Positions 22,601-35,400 of a stretch of DNA of 64,000 nucleotides are shown here, one piece after another. Each line of letters begins with the position of its first letter. The stretch's first letter is position 1. The position numbers were made by a program, and so were the translations under genes. This stretch comes from Pleurostoma richardsiae (taxonomy: Eukaryota > Ascomycota > Sordariomycetes > Calosphaeriales > Pleurostomataceae). The stretch covers positions 62,001-126,000 of the forward strand of contig JANBVO010000007.1 of the NCBI GenBank assembly GCA_030052745.1, in the 5' to 3' direction. The notes beneath the pieces were generated by a model. It did no database searches. It worked only from the letters and a program-made list of their open reading frames with translations, and was not told the DNA's origin.

Positions 22601-24889
22601 GCACGCTGAATGAGGACACGTGAACCCTCACTGAACGAACCCTCGGATCAAGTACCATCTTTGTAGGTTGATGTATGGATCATATCTACCTTGCCTCAGA
22701 TCCCAATGATACCAGGACACGGTGAGGAAGAATGTCTCGATTCACCTGAATAGCGGCATATTGCACGTCTTCCCACCTATCAGGTGTAATGGCAGCATCC
22801 GAATAGCCCTGTTATTCGGCAGGCAGAGCGCGTACCTGCTTCTGTCGCACATGACGGACGCCCGCTCAGTGCAGCTCCGGCGGCAAGACGACCGGGAGGC
22901 ATCGATTGGTAGGAGAGACACAAAGTGCTGTTAGCCAGGCACCTTCGAGGCTACAAGAAACGCCACAGCTCTGCGGTCTTCGAGGCACCCCTGAAGGCAT
23001 GATCTTGGGTCTCTTCGACGGTCTTGCCAGTCACCACACTCCGCCTCTCTGGTATTGCGACAATACCCACCAAAGGGGACAACTGACCCGCCTTCTTGAG
23101 AAATGCCACGGCCGGCGAAATACGGCGTGGGTATGACCAAGATTCGACAAGAGGACTGAGCACTACGATACGGCATGCCAACTCGGCGCCATAGGGAAAG
23201 ACTCGGGAACCAGCCGGCGCCGACGACTTCATGACGGACGGGAGCGAGATGCCTCGATGTAACAATGAGTGATCTTCCTCTCCTGGGTAGCTCGAACGCG
23301 TGACGGGCGGGTAGCACAATCTTGACGCCAGATCTGCCGATGCTTCTTGATCCTTCGAATGGCCGGCTTGCCTTGGAGCTGCCAGACTAAGAGCTCTTCG
23401 TGTAGCCCATGCATTACATTCACCCAGCGGACGCCCTATTATCGCTATCAACACAGATTGATCCTTCGCCAGTCGGTACGCACAGCATATCGCAATGACT
23501 GTCCAGTCGGCGTGGGCTCTTACTTCCGGCCAGTGACACGGGCCACGCGATCAGCCCGGACCGCTGCCGAACAAGAGGGTCACATACCTCCGTCCGTTAC
23601 TCGCCACCGCAGCGAGATGCCCGCAGAGCGGGCGGGGCCTTGCTGTTGACCTGAGACTCCCGCGGAAGAGGGCATTGCCCTGCGGTCACATCTATTAGAA
23701 CCAACGTCTTCGAGGAGCCGACAAGTCCACGTGGGTGTCGGCGAATAGCCGTTGTGCGCTTCCTTCCGGTCGCTGCCGCCACTATTCGATGGCGCTATTC
23801 GATGGCGCGACTCTTGCTTTTGGTGTGCGGTGCGTCGAGGAGGGGCTAGGACTGTTGTTCAAGCTGAGGTCTGCATATCAGCCCACTCCAGAGGAGTCGA
23901 GATGGGGCACATCCCTCAGCCGGGGAATCACAATGGGTCTCTGCTGAGTACTCCGCCATTGCGTGAAGCGTGCTACGTCAACGTACGCCCTCTCTCGTTC
24001 TCTGAGGAGACAGACGGGACGATGGATGGTGTGCAGTTTCTAATTCAGCCACGGCACTGACATAAGGTGCTCCCCAGACCTTGGCATGGCATAATTACCC
24101 CCTCCTTCTGCGGTGGGGGAGGATCTTGCGTCATTTGCACCAGAGGGTAGAAGCAGCTGAAAGACAGGGGCGTTTCCTTGGCCCTGGAGACCCTGCAGCA
24201 TTCGCTTATCGACCGGGCCAGTCATCGAACGGGATCTCTCCACACTTCAGCTTGGTTAACTCGCAACCCGCATTAGCGGGCATTGGCCGGGGGGCTGTCC
24301 AGAAACGGCACACTGCGCTTTGCGTTGGAAGACAGGAGAGACAGGACGTCTCCTCAAGGCGAGGGAGATGCTCGTCGAGACCAAGGCCAGCAGGGCAGTG
24401 ACCTCAGACCGGCTAGACCGAGACCAAGCTTCGTGAGAGGATTCCTACCAAATACCAACAGCCTGCAAGAAGCCTCCAAAATCATGCTTGTGGCATGCCG
24501 ATCCCCTCGACATACCCTTCGGCTGCTCCGGAAAATTAGCATAGCTAGCAAGGACCAGACAGAATACGAAAAGTTGCAGAGAAGGTGGTGAGCCAGGCCG
24601 CACGATGAGGTCAGTTCTCAGCAGCATCAGCCGCCGTCCTCAAGGTCCACAGGCAGGCACACCATCGGCATTGGTTGTGGAGCGAGGCGTTCGCTTGTTG
24701 CCGGAGTATGACCACCGTGTATAAAGCTCAACTCGTTAGCCACCTCTCGTAGTCTGTCTCTTCTTCCTCATCGTTCCCATCTCCAACACCCCATCATCCT
24801 GAGTCTCTGTATTTGAAAGCTCCTTCTCGGTTGCAATCAGATTTCTTCTTCCCTGCCACCACCCTTAACCGCAACGCCAGTCAATCACA
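22601..24889. other. Gene-poor 2.3-kb stretch
   Basis: Open frames on both strands (for example 22951-23454 minus, 24283-24591 plus) lack known motifs and look random. A 13-bp unit CTATTCGATGGCG is tandemly doubled near 23783-23808. The last 150 bases are presumably the promoter and leader of the disordered-protein gene at 24890. Confidence 0.45.
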
Positions 24890-25703
24890 ATGGCTTCTTA
24901 CGGCAACGATTCCTCGTACGGCAACGACTCATCCTATGGCAGCAACAACAACAATGACTCCTATGGCAGCAGCAACAACAACAATGACTCCTATGGCAGC
25001 AACAACAACAACAATGACTCCTATGGCAGCAACAACAACGATTCCTACTCCAACCAGAACAAGTCTGGTGGCTCCGGCCGAGGTAGCACTTTCTCTATCA
25101 ATCAACTTCTACCTCTCTTGTTCCTGACTTTGGTGACAGACAATTATGGGTCAAATGACTCCTCTTATGGCCGCTCCGACACGCGGGACAACGACTCCGG
25201 GGTGAGCTCGGGCTTCGGCAACCGCAGTCGTGACAACGACAACAGCAGCAGTGAGGACCGCGGCTTCGGCTCATCGCGCGACAATGAACGCTCCTCTGGC
25301 TACGGCGACAATGGAAGCTCGGGCTTCGGTTCCTCTCGTGACAACGATCAATCCTCCGGCTACGGCAGCAACCAAGGTTCGGGCTTTGGCTCGTCGAGCG
25401 ACAACGACCGGTCTTCCGGCTACGGCGGTACCGGGAGCTCGGGTTTCGGCTCTGGTCGTGGTGAGTAACATATATGACCCTGTCTCACGCCGACATGAAA
25501 GAAAAGAGTGCTAAGACGCGGTCGCGACCTCTCCAGACAATGATTACTCGAGCGGCAACAGCGGCTCCGGCAACAACGACGAGTACGGATCCTCGGGGAG
25601 CGGCGGCTTCGGCAGCTCCGACAGGCAGCAGGGTGGACAGAAGGAGAGCTTCACGGACAGGGTGATTGACGGTGCTGCGCGCGTGGCCAAGGACAAGTGG
25701 TAA
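24890..25703 (+). CDS. Gly/Ser/Asn-rich intrinsically disordered repeat protein
   Basis: Three exons: 24890-25082, 25140-25460 and 25537-25703, 226 aa. Exon 1 is a run of NNNNDSYGS units. Exon 2 is a series of SSGYG and SSGFGSSRDND units. Exon 3 ends in a short charged, possibly helical tail (ESFTDRVIDGAARVAKDKW). Both introns are phase 1 and both downstream exons begin ACAAT after the acceptor, so the exon arrangement itself seems to have arisen by duplication. There is no signal peptide or membrane span. Composition resembles fungal stress- or conidiation-linked low-complexity proteins and condensate-forming YG-rich proteins, but no function can be assigned. Confidence 0.82.
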
Positions 25704-26471
25704 AGGGGACCGAGACCAGCATGGCTGCTGTTCGTCTTTCCTCGTCTTTGGGTCTAGCCAGCCCCAACATTGCTGGCATTCCGCTCCCTGCATGTTTCTC
25801 GGGTGGAGGCCTGGATTATTCTGGATATCAAAACCATTTGTAATATCACAATCGCATGGGCTGTGACACGTTGGGAAGTCGTCAGACTCACGTCGCTCCT
25901 TGTCGCCGGTATCCCATGCCTGCTTCACTATCTCTCCCTCGCTCTTGAGAGCCTCACTAGGTATCCAGCTCGTGCCCAAATGGGGTAGAGATCATCCCGC
26001 ACAAGATAATTGGTTAATGTAACTTTTTTTCTTGAATACTCTATCCAGAAGGACGCACATCGGTGCATCTACCTCACTCCTAATTCACCCCTGAGCAGAC
26101 AAGCTATGCTCACACCAAGGGCCAAAGCCAAGCCTCTGCCACACTCGTCTAGAATCCTTCCCGGCTTGCCATGCAAAAGCCCCCGGACTTTTATGTCAGT
26201 ATACAGTCAACGACAAAGGAAAATGTCAAGAGGTAGTGGGGGGCCGTAAGGGTGCGAATCCGCCTGGCCAGCGGTGTCGCTGCAGGGGGGCCATCTTGGC
26301 CGAGCGGGTTATGTACAAGCAGATGCAGTATAGACATGCAACCAAAATCCAACTGAAGCCGCTCAGTGGCTTATACTCGTGTGGTATTCTCCCCTCATCA
26401 ATCATCACCTAGCCGAACTCGAACACCCGTCCTCGCTTTCGCGTGGGTCGGGGCACGGGTTTCCTGATTCA
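25704..26471. other. Spacer with a tRNA-like fragment
   Basis: No protein gene is present. Near 26290-26315 there is TTGGCCGAGCGGGTTATG, which resembles the 5' part of a type II tRNA (A box), but no matching 3' half follows. Confidence 0.4.
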
Positions 26472-28213
26472 TCACTGCTTCTTGTCAGCATCGCTATCGG
26501 CTGCCTTCGTCGTCGTCGTCTTAGTCGTCTCCGAGTCTTCGGCAGGGGCCTCAGCGGTCTGCGTCTTGCCCTGCCGCCATTTGTCAATCTTCTCGCCCAT
26601 GTATCTCCAGCTGCGGCTGATACCGGCCGTCAGCAGGCTCTTGAGACTCTGGGTTGTGCTCGGCCAGCTGATCGTCTGCTTGATGACCTTGCGGACGTGT
26701 CGGCGCAGCTCCTCGGGATCGTCGCTGGCGATGCGCCGCTCGAAGCCGCCGCCTTGCTGGCGCGTGAAGGAGCTGGCATCCTCGTTGCGGCTAGCCTCCA
26801 TCATGGCGTCAAAGTCGACCTGAGGCACGGCGAGCTTCTTCTGGTACTGGAAGTAGAGACGCGAGCGGAAGGCCTTGGGCAGACGGCGCACCATGTTGCC
26901 GCGCTTGACGGGGTCCATGTCTTGTCGCAGGCGCAGGTTGGCTGTCGGGTCGAGCAGCCAGTCGCGGTTGCGGGTGCCCGGATCGTCGAACTCGGCGTTG
27001 GGGAGGGTCTCGATCAGTGGAGCGTACAACCGGCGGAAGTTGGGGAGGTTGTTGCCGACGATGTTGGCCACCTTGCGGGGGTTCTCGGTGGGTAGGGACA
27101 TGCGGGGGTCGCCCAGGTAGGAGATACCGGCAATGGTGGCGTACAACTCTTGCTCTGTGAACTCGGGGGGCAATAGAAGGAGAGCAGTGCGCAGCGCTGA
27201 CAGCAAGTTCATCTGGTTCGCGAGGCGGACGCGGGCGTCGTCGCGCAGGATCTTGACAGGCTTGTGCAGACGGCCGGCCAGGTAGAGAGTGTCCCATTCG
27301 GTGAGATCCTTGCACAGGGTGTCGAGGTTGACGACGCCATACTTTATCAGAATGCCGTTGACGACGACGTAGGGGTTAAAGTAGACGCCGGCGCCTAGGC
27401 GGTCCTGCACGTAGGAGACGGCGCCGCTGCCGAGGCTGCCGAGGGCGCTATAGTGGTCGCGGTGCTGGTTAAGGTTGAGGCTATGCCAGTGCTGGGTGAA
27501 GGTGACGCCGAATATGAAGTCGATCATCTTTGGGGTGCCATCCTGGGCACGCTGCACGGCCAGCGGTGCCTTGGGGTGGACGGCGCGGATTTCGGCGTCG
27601 GTTGGGGTGCGGCCGCTGGGCTTGGACTGGGGAAACACGCCGGAGCCGTACGCAAAGGCGTAGCGGATGGGGGCGCGGAACTGCCACAAGATCTGGCGGA
27701 GGGCCTCCTTGAACTCGTCGTTAATTATCATGTGCTGGTTGACGCCGAAGTTGGTGTGCGGAAGCTCGGAGAAGTTGCGGATGTTGAGGTTGGCGTGCTC
27801 CTCCCAGTCGTTGGTGGAGGGCGGGGTGGAAGCGTCGGAAGCAGCGTCGCTCGACGATGGAGGTGTTCTAGTGGCATCGAACGCCGCCTTGTCAGAGGCC
27901 TGCTCTTTCACTGCCCCCTCTTCTGCGTTCTCAGGGAGCCCAGTCTTCATCTCTTCCAGCCGGGTGCAGCTGGACCTGAAGCCTCGCCGGAAGGTCGGAG
28001 CCGGTCGAGGCACGCATGAAGCGGACCTCCAGCTACTTCGGGTGTTCACTCGGATGGAGGACGGGCCCAGGAGCCTGGCGGCCTTTATCACCGTTTCCTG
28101 TCAGCAGGGTGCGCCCATGGCGGCAGAAGGGGGCGGGCTATGACGTCTGAGGGCGTCCCAATGCAATGGTAACTCACCACTACCGGCGGCACGGTTGCCA
28201 TTGAGGGCGGCAT
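26472..28213 (-). CDS. TAM41: Mitochondrial phosphatidate cytidylyltransferase Tam41
   Basis: Exons 28213-28178 and 28097-26472, 553 aa. The small first exon (MPPSMATVPPVV) is joined through a 80-nt intron (GTGAGT donor, GCTGACAG acceptor) to a basic, Ser/Arg-rich leader typical of mitochondrial targeting. The conserved Tam41/MMP37 core follows: LWQFRAPIRYAFAYGSGVF, MIDFIFGVTFTQHWHSLNL, NQHRDHYSALGSLG, VVNGILIKYGVV and YLAGRLHKPVKIL. The enzyme makes CDP-diacylglycerol from phosphatidate and CTP at the matrix side of the inner membrane, the first committed step to cardiolipin. The protein is longer than the yeast enzyme (about 385 aa) because of an N-terminal low-complexity stretch and a polar C-terminal tail. 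Confidence 0.96.
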
Positions 28214-29144
28214 GTTCGGACTGAAGGAGGGTCGGATAGGATCATGAAAGAGCGCGGGGGTCCGGGGTCGGCGTCGGAGGAGCAGCCAGGGCTGCAGGAA
28301 GTCACCGTAAGAGCTGTGCCATGCGTTGAGCTGAGGGCTGGAGTTGGGGGAGTTGTTGTTGCTGAGTTGAGAAAGCCGTGGAAAGCCGGGAGCTCCCTCT
28401 TTCTCACTCCGTCACTCGAGCAAAAAGGAAGCTAAAAAGGTACCGCTACCGTACCTGCCTTGCCAGCCGTTCACGTCAGCGCAGCTCCCAATGGCAGAGC
28501 TCCATGCCTTGATATGTGGGGATCACGAGCCGGCAATGCTTGGCTTCGGGAGCCGCGCCGAGCCCTACATAGCAGTGCCTTATGTAACCTCGACATATGT
28601 ACTCACCTACCTACTTATGTAATCAGCGTCAGATTGGCGCTGAGTGGTGATGGCTCGAGAAACACAGAAGACACTCCGTTCATCGGTAGGTTGATCGATA
28701 TTTCTATACTGGCATAGAGATAGTCTACATGGCTACAGGTGCTGGATTACGTGCCATTAGCTTGTCAGTGAAGACATTGTAGTAGAGCTGCCCGTTGGGC
28801 TTGAGTAAACAGAACAAAGAACAGCTACAGAGCCAAAGAGATAGAGCCGAGCCCATACCAACAAGAACCACCAAGAGATTATCTACCTCCCACGTTCCAT
28901 CTTGTAGTAAACACAAGCCATCGGTGCTACGTCTTCTCCTTTCCATACTCCATACCTACCTGGTACCAAGGTAGGTAGACATTCAAGTCATCGGTGTTTC
29001 TGCCACACTGCGTGCTGGGTGTGCGGCATAGTCACGTGACTCTTTGTTTGGAAGTTGAGGCGCCGCCAAACGTGGGTAGTGATGCAGTCGCGACTCGCTC
29101 CCAAGACACGCGTCTCTCACCTCCCTCTAGAAGCGCAACCGACA
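28214..29144. promoter_or_regulatory. Shared promoter region of TAM41 and MAD1
   Basis: This 0.9-kb spacer separates two divergent housekeeping genes, so it should contain both promoters. It carries CACCTACCTACTTATG near 28603 and a palindrome-like ACCTACCTGGTACCAAGGTAGGTAG near 28953. No specific binding site can be named. Confidence 0.5.
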
Positions 29145-31564
29145 ATGAGGGCGCACACACCCCAGGGCGATCCGCCTTCTGGCGGCGGCGGCGGCGGAAG
29201 ACGCGAATCCTTCAGTAACAGCCGTTTCCGTGCCGGCAGTGGGACTACAGGCCTGCCACGACCACAGACCTCGCTGCGTGAGTCGAGGGTAAGCTACGCT
29301 CGGCGGGGCGATCATGCCCTTTGCAGCTGGCACCCGCCCGCGGTGAAGAAATGGCGAGGCTAACATGTAGTCAGATCAATAACATCCGCGCGAACAGCAC
29401 GCAGCCGACCTACAACCTCTTCACCGGCGAGACCACATCCTCCGCACACCCGCCGCGTCCCTCCAGCCGGCAGTCGACAATCCCGCCCTCCCAGCGTGCG
29501 ATCTCGCGCGAGAGCAGCAAGGAGAACATGGCGCCCCCGGATGCGGAAGAGTACGAGTCGCAGCGACGGCGTATCGAGGAGCTGAAGGCCGAGGTAGGCA
29601 CGCTCAGGTATACCATCACCAACTACGAGTCCGAGAAGGAGATGCAGCGCCTGCAGCAGGAGAACGAGGTGCGCGAAGCACAGCGACGTGCCGACGAAGA
29701 CTTCAAGAAGAAGCAGGCTGCAGAGTCTGAGCGTGATAGGGCCATGCGCACAGTGGAGAGCTTGCAGGAGGAGCTGGACGCGCTGAGGGCGGAAAAGGAG
29801 CAGCAGAAGAAGGACCTGGAGCGCAAGGTCAGGGACGCAGACGATGAGGCGCGGCTGCTCAAGGAACAGCTCGAGGATCTCAATGCTGCTAAGGAAGAGG
29901 CCGCCCGCATGGCGGAGAGGAGAGCGACCGACTTACAGGCTCAAGTCACCGCTGCGCAAAGGGCAGCCCAGGAGATGGAGCTGGAAGGTCAGACACGGGA
30001 GCAGGTGCTCCAGAAGACGCAGAAGCAGCTCGCCCAAAAAGACACCACGGTAGCTGAGCTCGAGGCTGAGGTGCTACGGCTTAAGGCACAGACAGGGGAC
30101 GCCGAGACTATGGCCGTCATTCGCCGAGAGCTTTCGGATCAAGTACAGCACATCAGAGCATTGGAGGCGGCGAACCGAGAGCAGCTCCACGAGCTGAAAC
30201 ACCTGCGCCAGGTGCACCGCGCTGTGGAGGTGGTCGAGGAGGAGAAGGCAACCCTGATTCGCAAGTTGAACGCAGCAGAGGCTGTCGAAGCGGAGCTCGT
30301 CGAGGAGAGGCGCCAGAGGCAGAGACTTGAGGATGAGCGGCTCGCATGGGCAGCGTATCTGAAGAGCGAGTCAAGTACAGGCGACATTGAGTTCGACTCT
30401 CCAGAAGCCGTCGCCCGGGCTCTCGTGCAGGAACGAATAAATGGCGCATCGCTCCTGGAAAGGCTCGGGTCGATCCAGGCGGAGATATCAGAGCGTGACG
30501 CGATCATCAAAACCCTGGAGGAGGAGAAGACAGCCCTTGCCCAAGAGCTGGAGACGTCAAGGGCCGCCGCTGTAGTCTCCTCGGCAGACAAGGCGCGACT
30601 GCGGCTTGACCGTCAACGTGCCCTAGCCGTGAAGGAGGTTGAGTATCTCCGAGCACAACTGAAGACGTTCGACGCGGAGGACATCACCTTTCAGCCCGAG
30701 AACTTCGACCAGAAGAAGGCACAGCGCATCCAGGAACTGGAAGATCTCGTCGACAAATACAAGGAGGAAGTCCAGACCCTGCACAGCGAACTTTCTTCGA
30801 TGGAGTCTGCGTCTACAAGCCCAGCACAGCCGCTCATTGGCAGCAAGAGACCCAGGGGAGAGGAAGAGGAGCATGAGCAGCTCGGCCAGCTGGCGCGCAA
30901 GAACCGCAAGCTGCAGGACGAGTTCTCGAAGCTGCAGACGACGCATCGCCTGCTGCAGAAGGAACTCTCAGTCGCACAGGATCAGCTTGCCGCGGCCAAG
31001 GAATCGGCCAAGACACGGATCCTCTCTCTGCGTTCAAACCCTACGTCGGACTTCGAGGCAGTCAAGACGGCGACGCTCGCGGCGCTAAAGGCCGAGAACA
31101 CGGAACTCCTAGCGCAGGTGCAAGGCCGGCCGGCCGATTTCCCAGTGGTGCCGGTGTCGACACTCGTGGCGGCACAGCGCGAGATCGAGGCCGCAAAGGC
31201 GGAGACGGCTTCGGCACGCAAGTCGGCGCAGCGGCTCAAGGAGGTGTGGGCATCGAAGTCCGCCGAGTTCAAGGAGGCCATCTTCAGCACTCTGGGATGG
31301 CACGTCACATTCATCCCTAACGGCAAGATGCGCGTCGAGAGCGTGTACCATCCCTCGCAGACAGACGAGCACGAGAACAGTATTGTCTTCGACGGCGAGA
31401 GGGGAACCATGAAGGTTGGCGGTGGGCCGCGAAGCGCATTCGCGCAGCGCATCAGCGGCAACATCAAGTACTGGGTCCGCGAGAAGGGTTGCATACCAGG
31501 ATTCTTGGCTAGCTTGACGCTAGAGTTCTACGATGAGCAGACCGGGGCGTCAAAGCCGTCGTAG
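29145..31564 (+). CDS. MAD1: Spindle assembly checkpoint protein Mad1
   Basis: Exons 29145-29288 and 29375-31564, 777 aa. The start MRAHTPQGD is inferred from context; an earlier in-frame ATG exists at 29082. The intron has a GTAAGC donor, GCTAAC branch and TCAG acceptor. After a disordered N terminus (residues 1-110), nearly 500 residues form coiled coil, the Mad1 homodimer and kinetochore/nuclear-envelope tether. The C-terminal head (about 660-777) is diagnostic: FKEAIFSTLGWHVTFIPNGK, NSIVFDGERGTMKV, IKYWVREKGCIPGFLASLTL. Mad1 recruits Mad2 to unattached kinetochores. SYP1 converges on it downstream; TAM41 is divergent upstream. Confidence 0.96.
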
Positions 31565-32438
31565 GGGTTGTCTAGTGTCCCTGAAGGGGTCTAGTGAGAG
31601 CGATGTAGATGATTGGGACCGAGCAGCTGGATACGCTGTACACTTCGGTATCTTAGGGGGTCCTCTCTTGCTGACGTTCGAAGCGAGCACATGTAATGGG
31701 GGCTATATACCTACCTAGGCTACGAAAAGCAGCTTATTGACTGACTCGATATCTCGCCGATCCAGTGCTCATCCGCGCCTGCTTAAGGCTGATCTGAGAT
31801 CGCCTTAACAACAGATTACTACATCGTTCAGCTGTATGGGGCAGCCGGCCTTGTCTTTCATAAAGGCAGGTCTGACGAATCCTTACTCGAGAGGTCCTGT
31901 TCGAATGGCAAGATAGCTCGCAGCATCCCTACTGTACCTTTCCTCTACGAAGGCTATAATCACAAGGGCGGTCAACAGGCATCACCGCCAGAAATCCAGA
32001 GATATAAACAGTTGTATTTAGCCCTCTTACCAGCCAGACTGCGTGGTGTCTTCCTATACAGAACAACTTACAATGTGCTACAAGCTAAGTTTTGCCCGCC
32101 TACATGCGTTGACTTGCCACCCCAAGCACGACAGATTATATCTGGACAGATAGAATAGGTACAGTAAAGTCGTGATGAGACAGCGAGTCCATCTTCCAAA
32201 ACCACATCAATGCCGCCTAGTCAAAGAGTTACCACCGTTTGGTCTTTGTCTCTTACAATCTGCAAAAAAATCCAACGTCTTTCGCTCCTCCGGCCCGTCC
32301 ATGCTTCAGCGAGAAACAAATGGGAAACAGCTGCTTGCTCTATTCTTACGTGCGGTCCCGTACATGCCATGCCTCGTCCATCCACAGTGGGCTAGTTGTC
32401 GATGCTCTTCTGTATGCTGCCAGGTCACCACAGTCCGC
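31565..32438. other. Spacer with a 121-codon open stretch lacking ATG
   Basis: Between MAD1 (plus) and SYP1 (minus), one plus-strand frame stays open from 31793 to TAG 32156-32158. Its peptide is protein-like (DYYIVQLYGAAGLVFHKG, LPARLRGVFLYRTTYNVLQ) but has no start codon and no recognised family. It may be a remnant of a lost gene or transposase, or chance. Confidence 0.35.
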
Positions 32439-35400
32439 TCACTTCGCCTCATACCGCCCGCTAACAAGTTTTCTCGCAAGAGGGACGTCTGCCCAGGTCG
32501 CGTTGTCCTCCTTCGTTCTCGGCGATGCCACAGCAGTATCATCGGCAAACGGATCGTCCTCTTCGGACGTCTCTGGCTCCACAGCCTTCCCCTTCCCCTT
32601 GCCCTCGGCCTTCCTACTCACCGATATGCCACCGATGCTGCTGCCGCCGGCGTCAGTGCCGTGGGTATACTCCCACCTCGCCTCGACGTGGCCGGGCTTC
32701 GGCTCGGCGTTCTCGGCACCAATTATGCGGCACACAATCTTGCTCCAGTCAGCACCCTCCGCGAGAGTAACATCGCCCAACTTCCAGAACACAATATGTT
32801 TATCCTTGAGGTGCGTGCCGGCGGGCTTAGTCTGAACACCGCTGGCGCGGGCGTTCTCGTAGGTCGCGATGAAGAAGAGGTTGCGGAGGACAACGGGCCG
32901 CGGCAGGTGGCAGTCGGGGTTGAGGCCGTACTGGAGGAGCAGGCCGAGCTTGTCACCGAGGGGCTTCCAGGCGGTCTTAATGACGAGGGGACAGTGGGAG
33001 GCGAGGTCGGCGGCGGGGTCGTCGGCGTGGAGGCGGTAGGTAAAGGCCGGAGTGGCGGCCTTCGGTGGGAGGTGAGCCAGATCGAGAGTGAACTCATCTT
33101 CGGATGGTGTATTGGAGACGAAGATGCGGTTGGGGCCGATGACTTCAAGGGCAGGGAAGTTATTGATGCGGATGGTCTCATAAGCTTGGAGATGATGTTA
33201 GTAAGGATTGAAGAGAGCGACCCAGGCACCACGTTGAGCACTTACCAGGCGCTGGACCATCAGCGTTATAGGCAAAAGCAATCTCCCCGCTAATCTTGGC
33301 GGTCTTCACAGTGCCATCCTCGAAGGTCGCTGACACGGACTCGACAATGCTCGAGTTCAGGCCGAGCGCGCTCATCTCCGGGTGCTTCCCATGTGCCAAG
33401 CTGCCCAAGCTAGCTCCGCTGCGCACCGATTGCGTGTCGCTCGTCCCGGCGACACTCGCCTCGGAAGTCAAAGCATGGAACGCAGAGGGCCGTGAGCTCA
33501 CGCTCGAGCTCCCACCGGGTAGCGTCACCGGTAGCGCAGGAGACGGCGGGAGCGCTTGCGTGGGCTCAGCAAGCGCCGCGAGAGACGGCGATGACTCCGG
33601 AAGAGATGAGGTGGAGGGTACGTAGATCGTGTTGCGGACGTCTCGCCGCCCACGGATAGTCCCCGTCTTACGAGACGGCATACCCATTGTGCTAAGTGCA
33701 TTTGTCACGTTGGACAGCGCGGCCTGCTTCGCCTGCGGGTCTTCCTCGGCGACGGGGCTGCTCTGGATACTAAGCTTGAACGGCTGGTCGTGCTCTTCGC
33801 CAGCTTCAGCCGCTGCGTCTCTCTGCGCTTGCGATATTGGGTCGTTCGTTGCCTGGGGGATGGTAAAGCCATCTGCATCTGTGGCCTGTTCGCGTGCCTT
33901 GTTCTGTATGTGAGAAGGCGGCGGGCCAGGCGGTGGGGGGGCGTCGAAGATCTCCTCGGCGGTTGCGCCGTTGAGGACGTTGGACGAGGATCGTACTGGG
34001 GCGATGTCGGCGGGATGGTCGGTGCCGGTAACACCGTTAGTCGTGGTATCGTGAGGTTGGTGGTCTCGATTGGACGATGATCCTGGTGCGCTCGGAGCCT
34101 CGGCGGTGTCGGTTTCGGCGAGAGAAGGCAGCCTATTGTTCGACTCTGCGAGGTTCTGAGAAGAGGCGCGAGGGGATATCGATCGGCCGTGGCTGCTCCC
34201 GAGATTCCGACCGAACGGGCTGTGGCCCTTCTGCGGCGACAGTGGTCCAAAGCCGCCATGGATGCTCTGTCTTCGTCGGCCCAGCATGGTGCCAATACGG
34301 CTGCGCAGTTTTGATTCTACTACCTGTGCGTTAGCAACCAGTCAAGAGCCGTGGAACGATAGCCATCATCAGAGCCTACCTGACTTGTCCTTTTCTTCGC
34401 TTGGGCCGGAATGGTTGCTCTGCGCGTCGTCTTGTGGGTGTGGGTGTGCCGGCGGTGCGCTCGGCGGAACAGGCGTCGTCGATCCTGCCGCCGCGAAGCT
34501 TGACTGCCGCGTCGTGGGCGCCCTCTCTGATGTTCTACGCTGTTCCAGCTTCGGCCGGCCGGCAACGGTACGCTGGGCAAACGTCTCAATCTCCCTGGGG
34601 GTACTGATCTCCAAGACAGTATTGAGGACATCATTAGCGGTGGCCTTCAGGCGGTCGGCATGATCGACTTCGTGGGTCTGCAGCTGGGTGAGGACGTCGC
34701 GCAGATGGTTGCAACGCTGCTCGTCGAGAGCTTGGAGGGTCTCGAAGATGAAGGGTGCCTGTGACTCCCACTGCTGAGAGGCAGACTCGAGCTTAGCGGT
34801 CGCGGTGTCGACCTTGATGGTGCTCGCCTTGCCGCCCTTCTTGGTGAGCTTGTCGGCGCGCTCCTGGGCCTCTTCGAGCTCCTTGGCAATGGTGGAGAGG
34901 TTGGCGGACATGGTGTGCATGTTCTGCATCTCCCGGCGGCCCTGGAAGTTGCGCAAGGCCACCTCGACATCCTTCTCGATGCGCTGCGCGAGGAGGTGAT
35001 GAGAGGCGGCGATGGAGTCGGTCGAATGCAGGATCTTATCCCACGATGGCTGGAAGACACTGTCGACGGATATGCGCGCATTAGCACCGCAGGCCATACA
35101 AGCCCGCACCATCCGCTAGAAGGTTTATTGGGATCGAGGGAATGAAAGCGGCCTTACCCAAGCTCTGAGGCCGAATTGGGGACTCTGAAGAGGAGCAGCT
35201 TCCTCAGCGCGGCCACATATTGTTCCTCGACCTTCCGGCGCTCCTGTTTGCCTGCGTCTCAGCCGTTGCTCCCACTTGCAGGCAAGGAGTCGCGCATGTC
35301 TCGGGATTGGGCCATCCTACCTGGAGCCAGTCTGCGATTTCGGAATTGATCTTTGCGATGCGCTTTACCCGGTCGTTGAGGGCCTGAACAGCTTGGGTGG

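Noticed and set aside
22931-23454. Long overlapping minus-strand frames (128 and 167 codons)
   Set aside because: No motif, no homology I recognise, and equally open frames on the other strand; treated as non-coding.
26245-26320. B-box-like GGTGCGAATCC followed by A-box-like TTGGCCGAGCGGG, suggesting a permuted or broken tRNA
   Set aside because: The T-arm stem does not pair, there is no anticodon arm and no acceptor stem in either order. At most it is a relic.
26379-28143. Several long plus-strand frames over TAM41
   Set aside because: Shadows of the TAM41 coding strand; none has family sequence.
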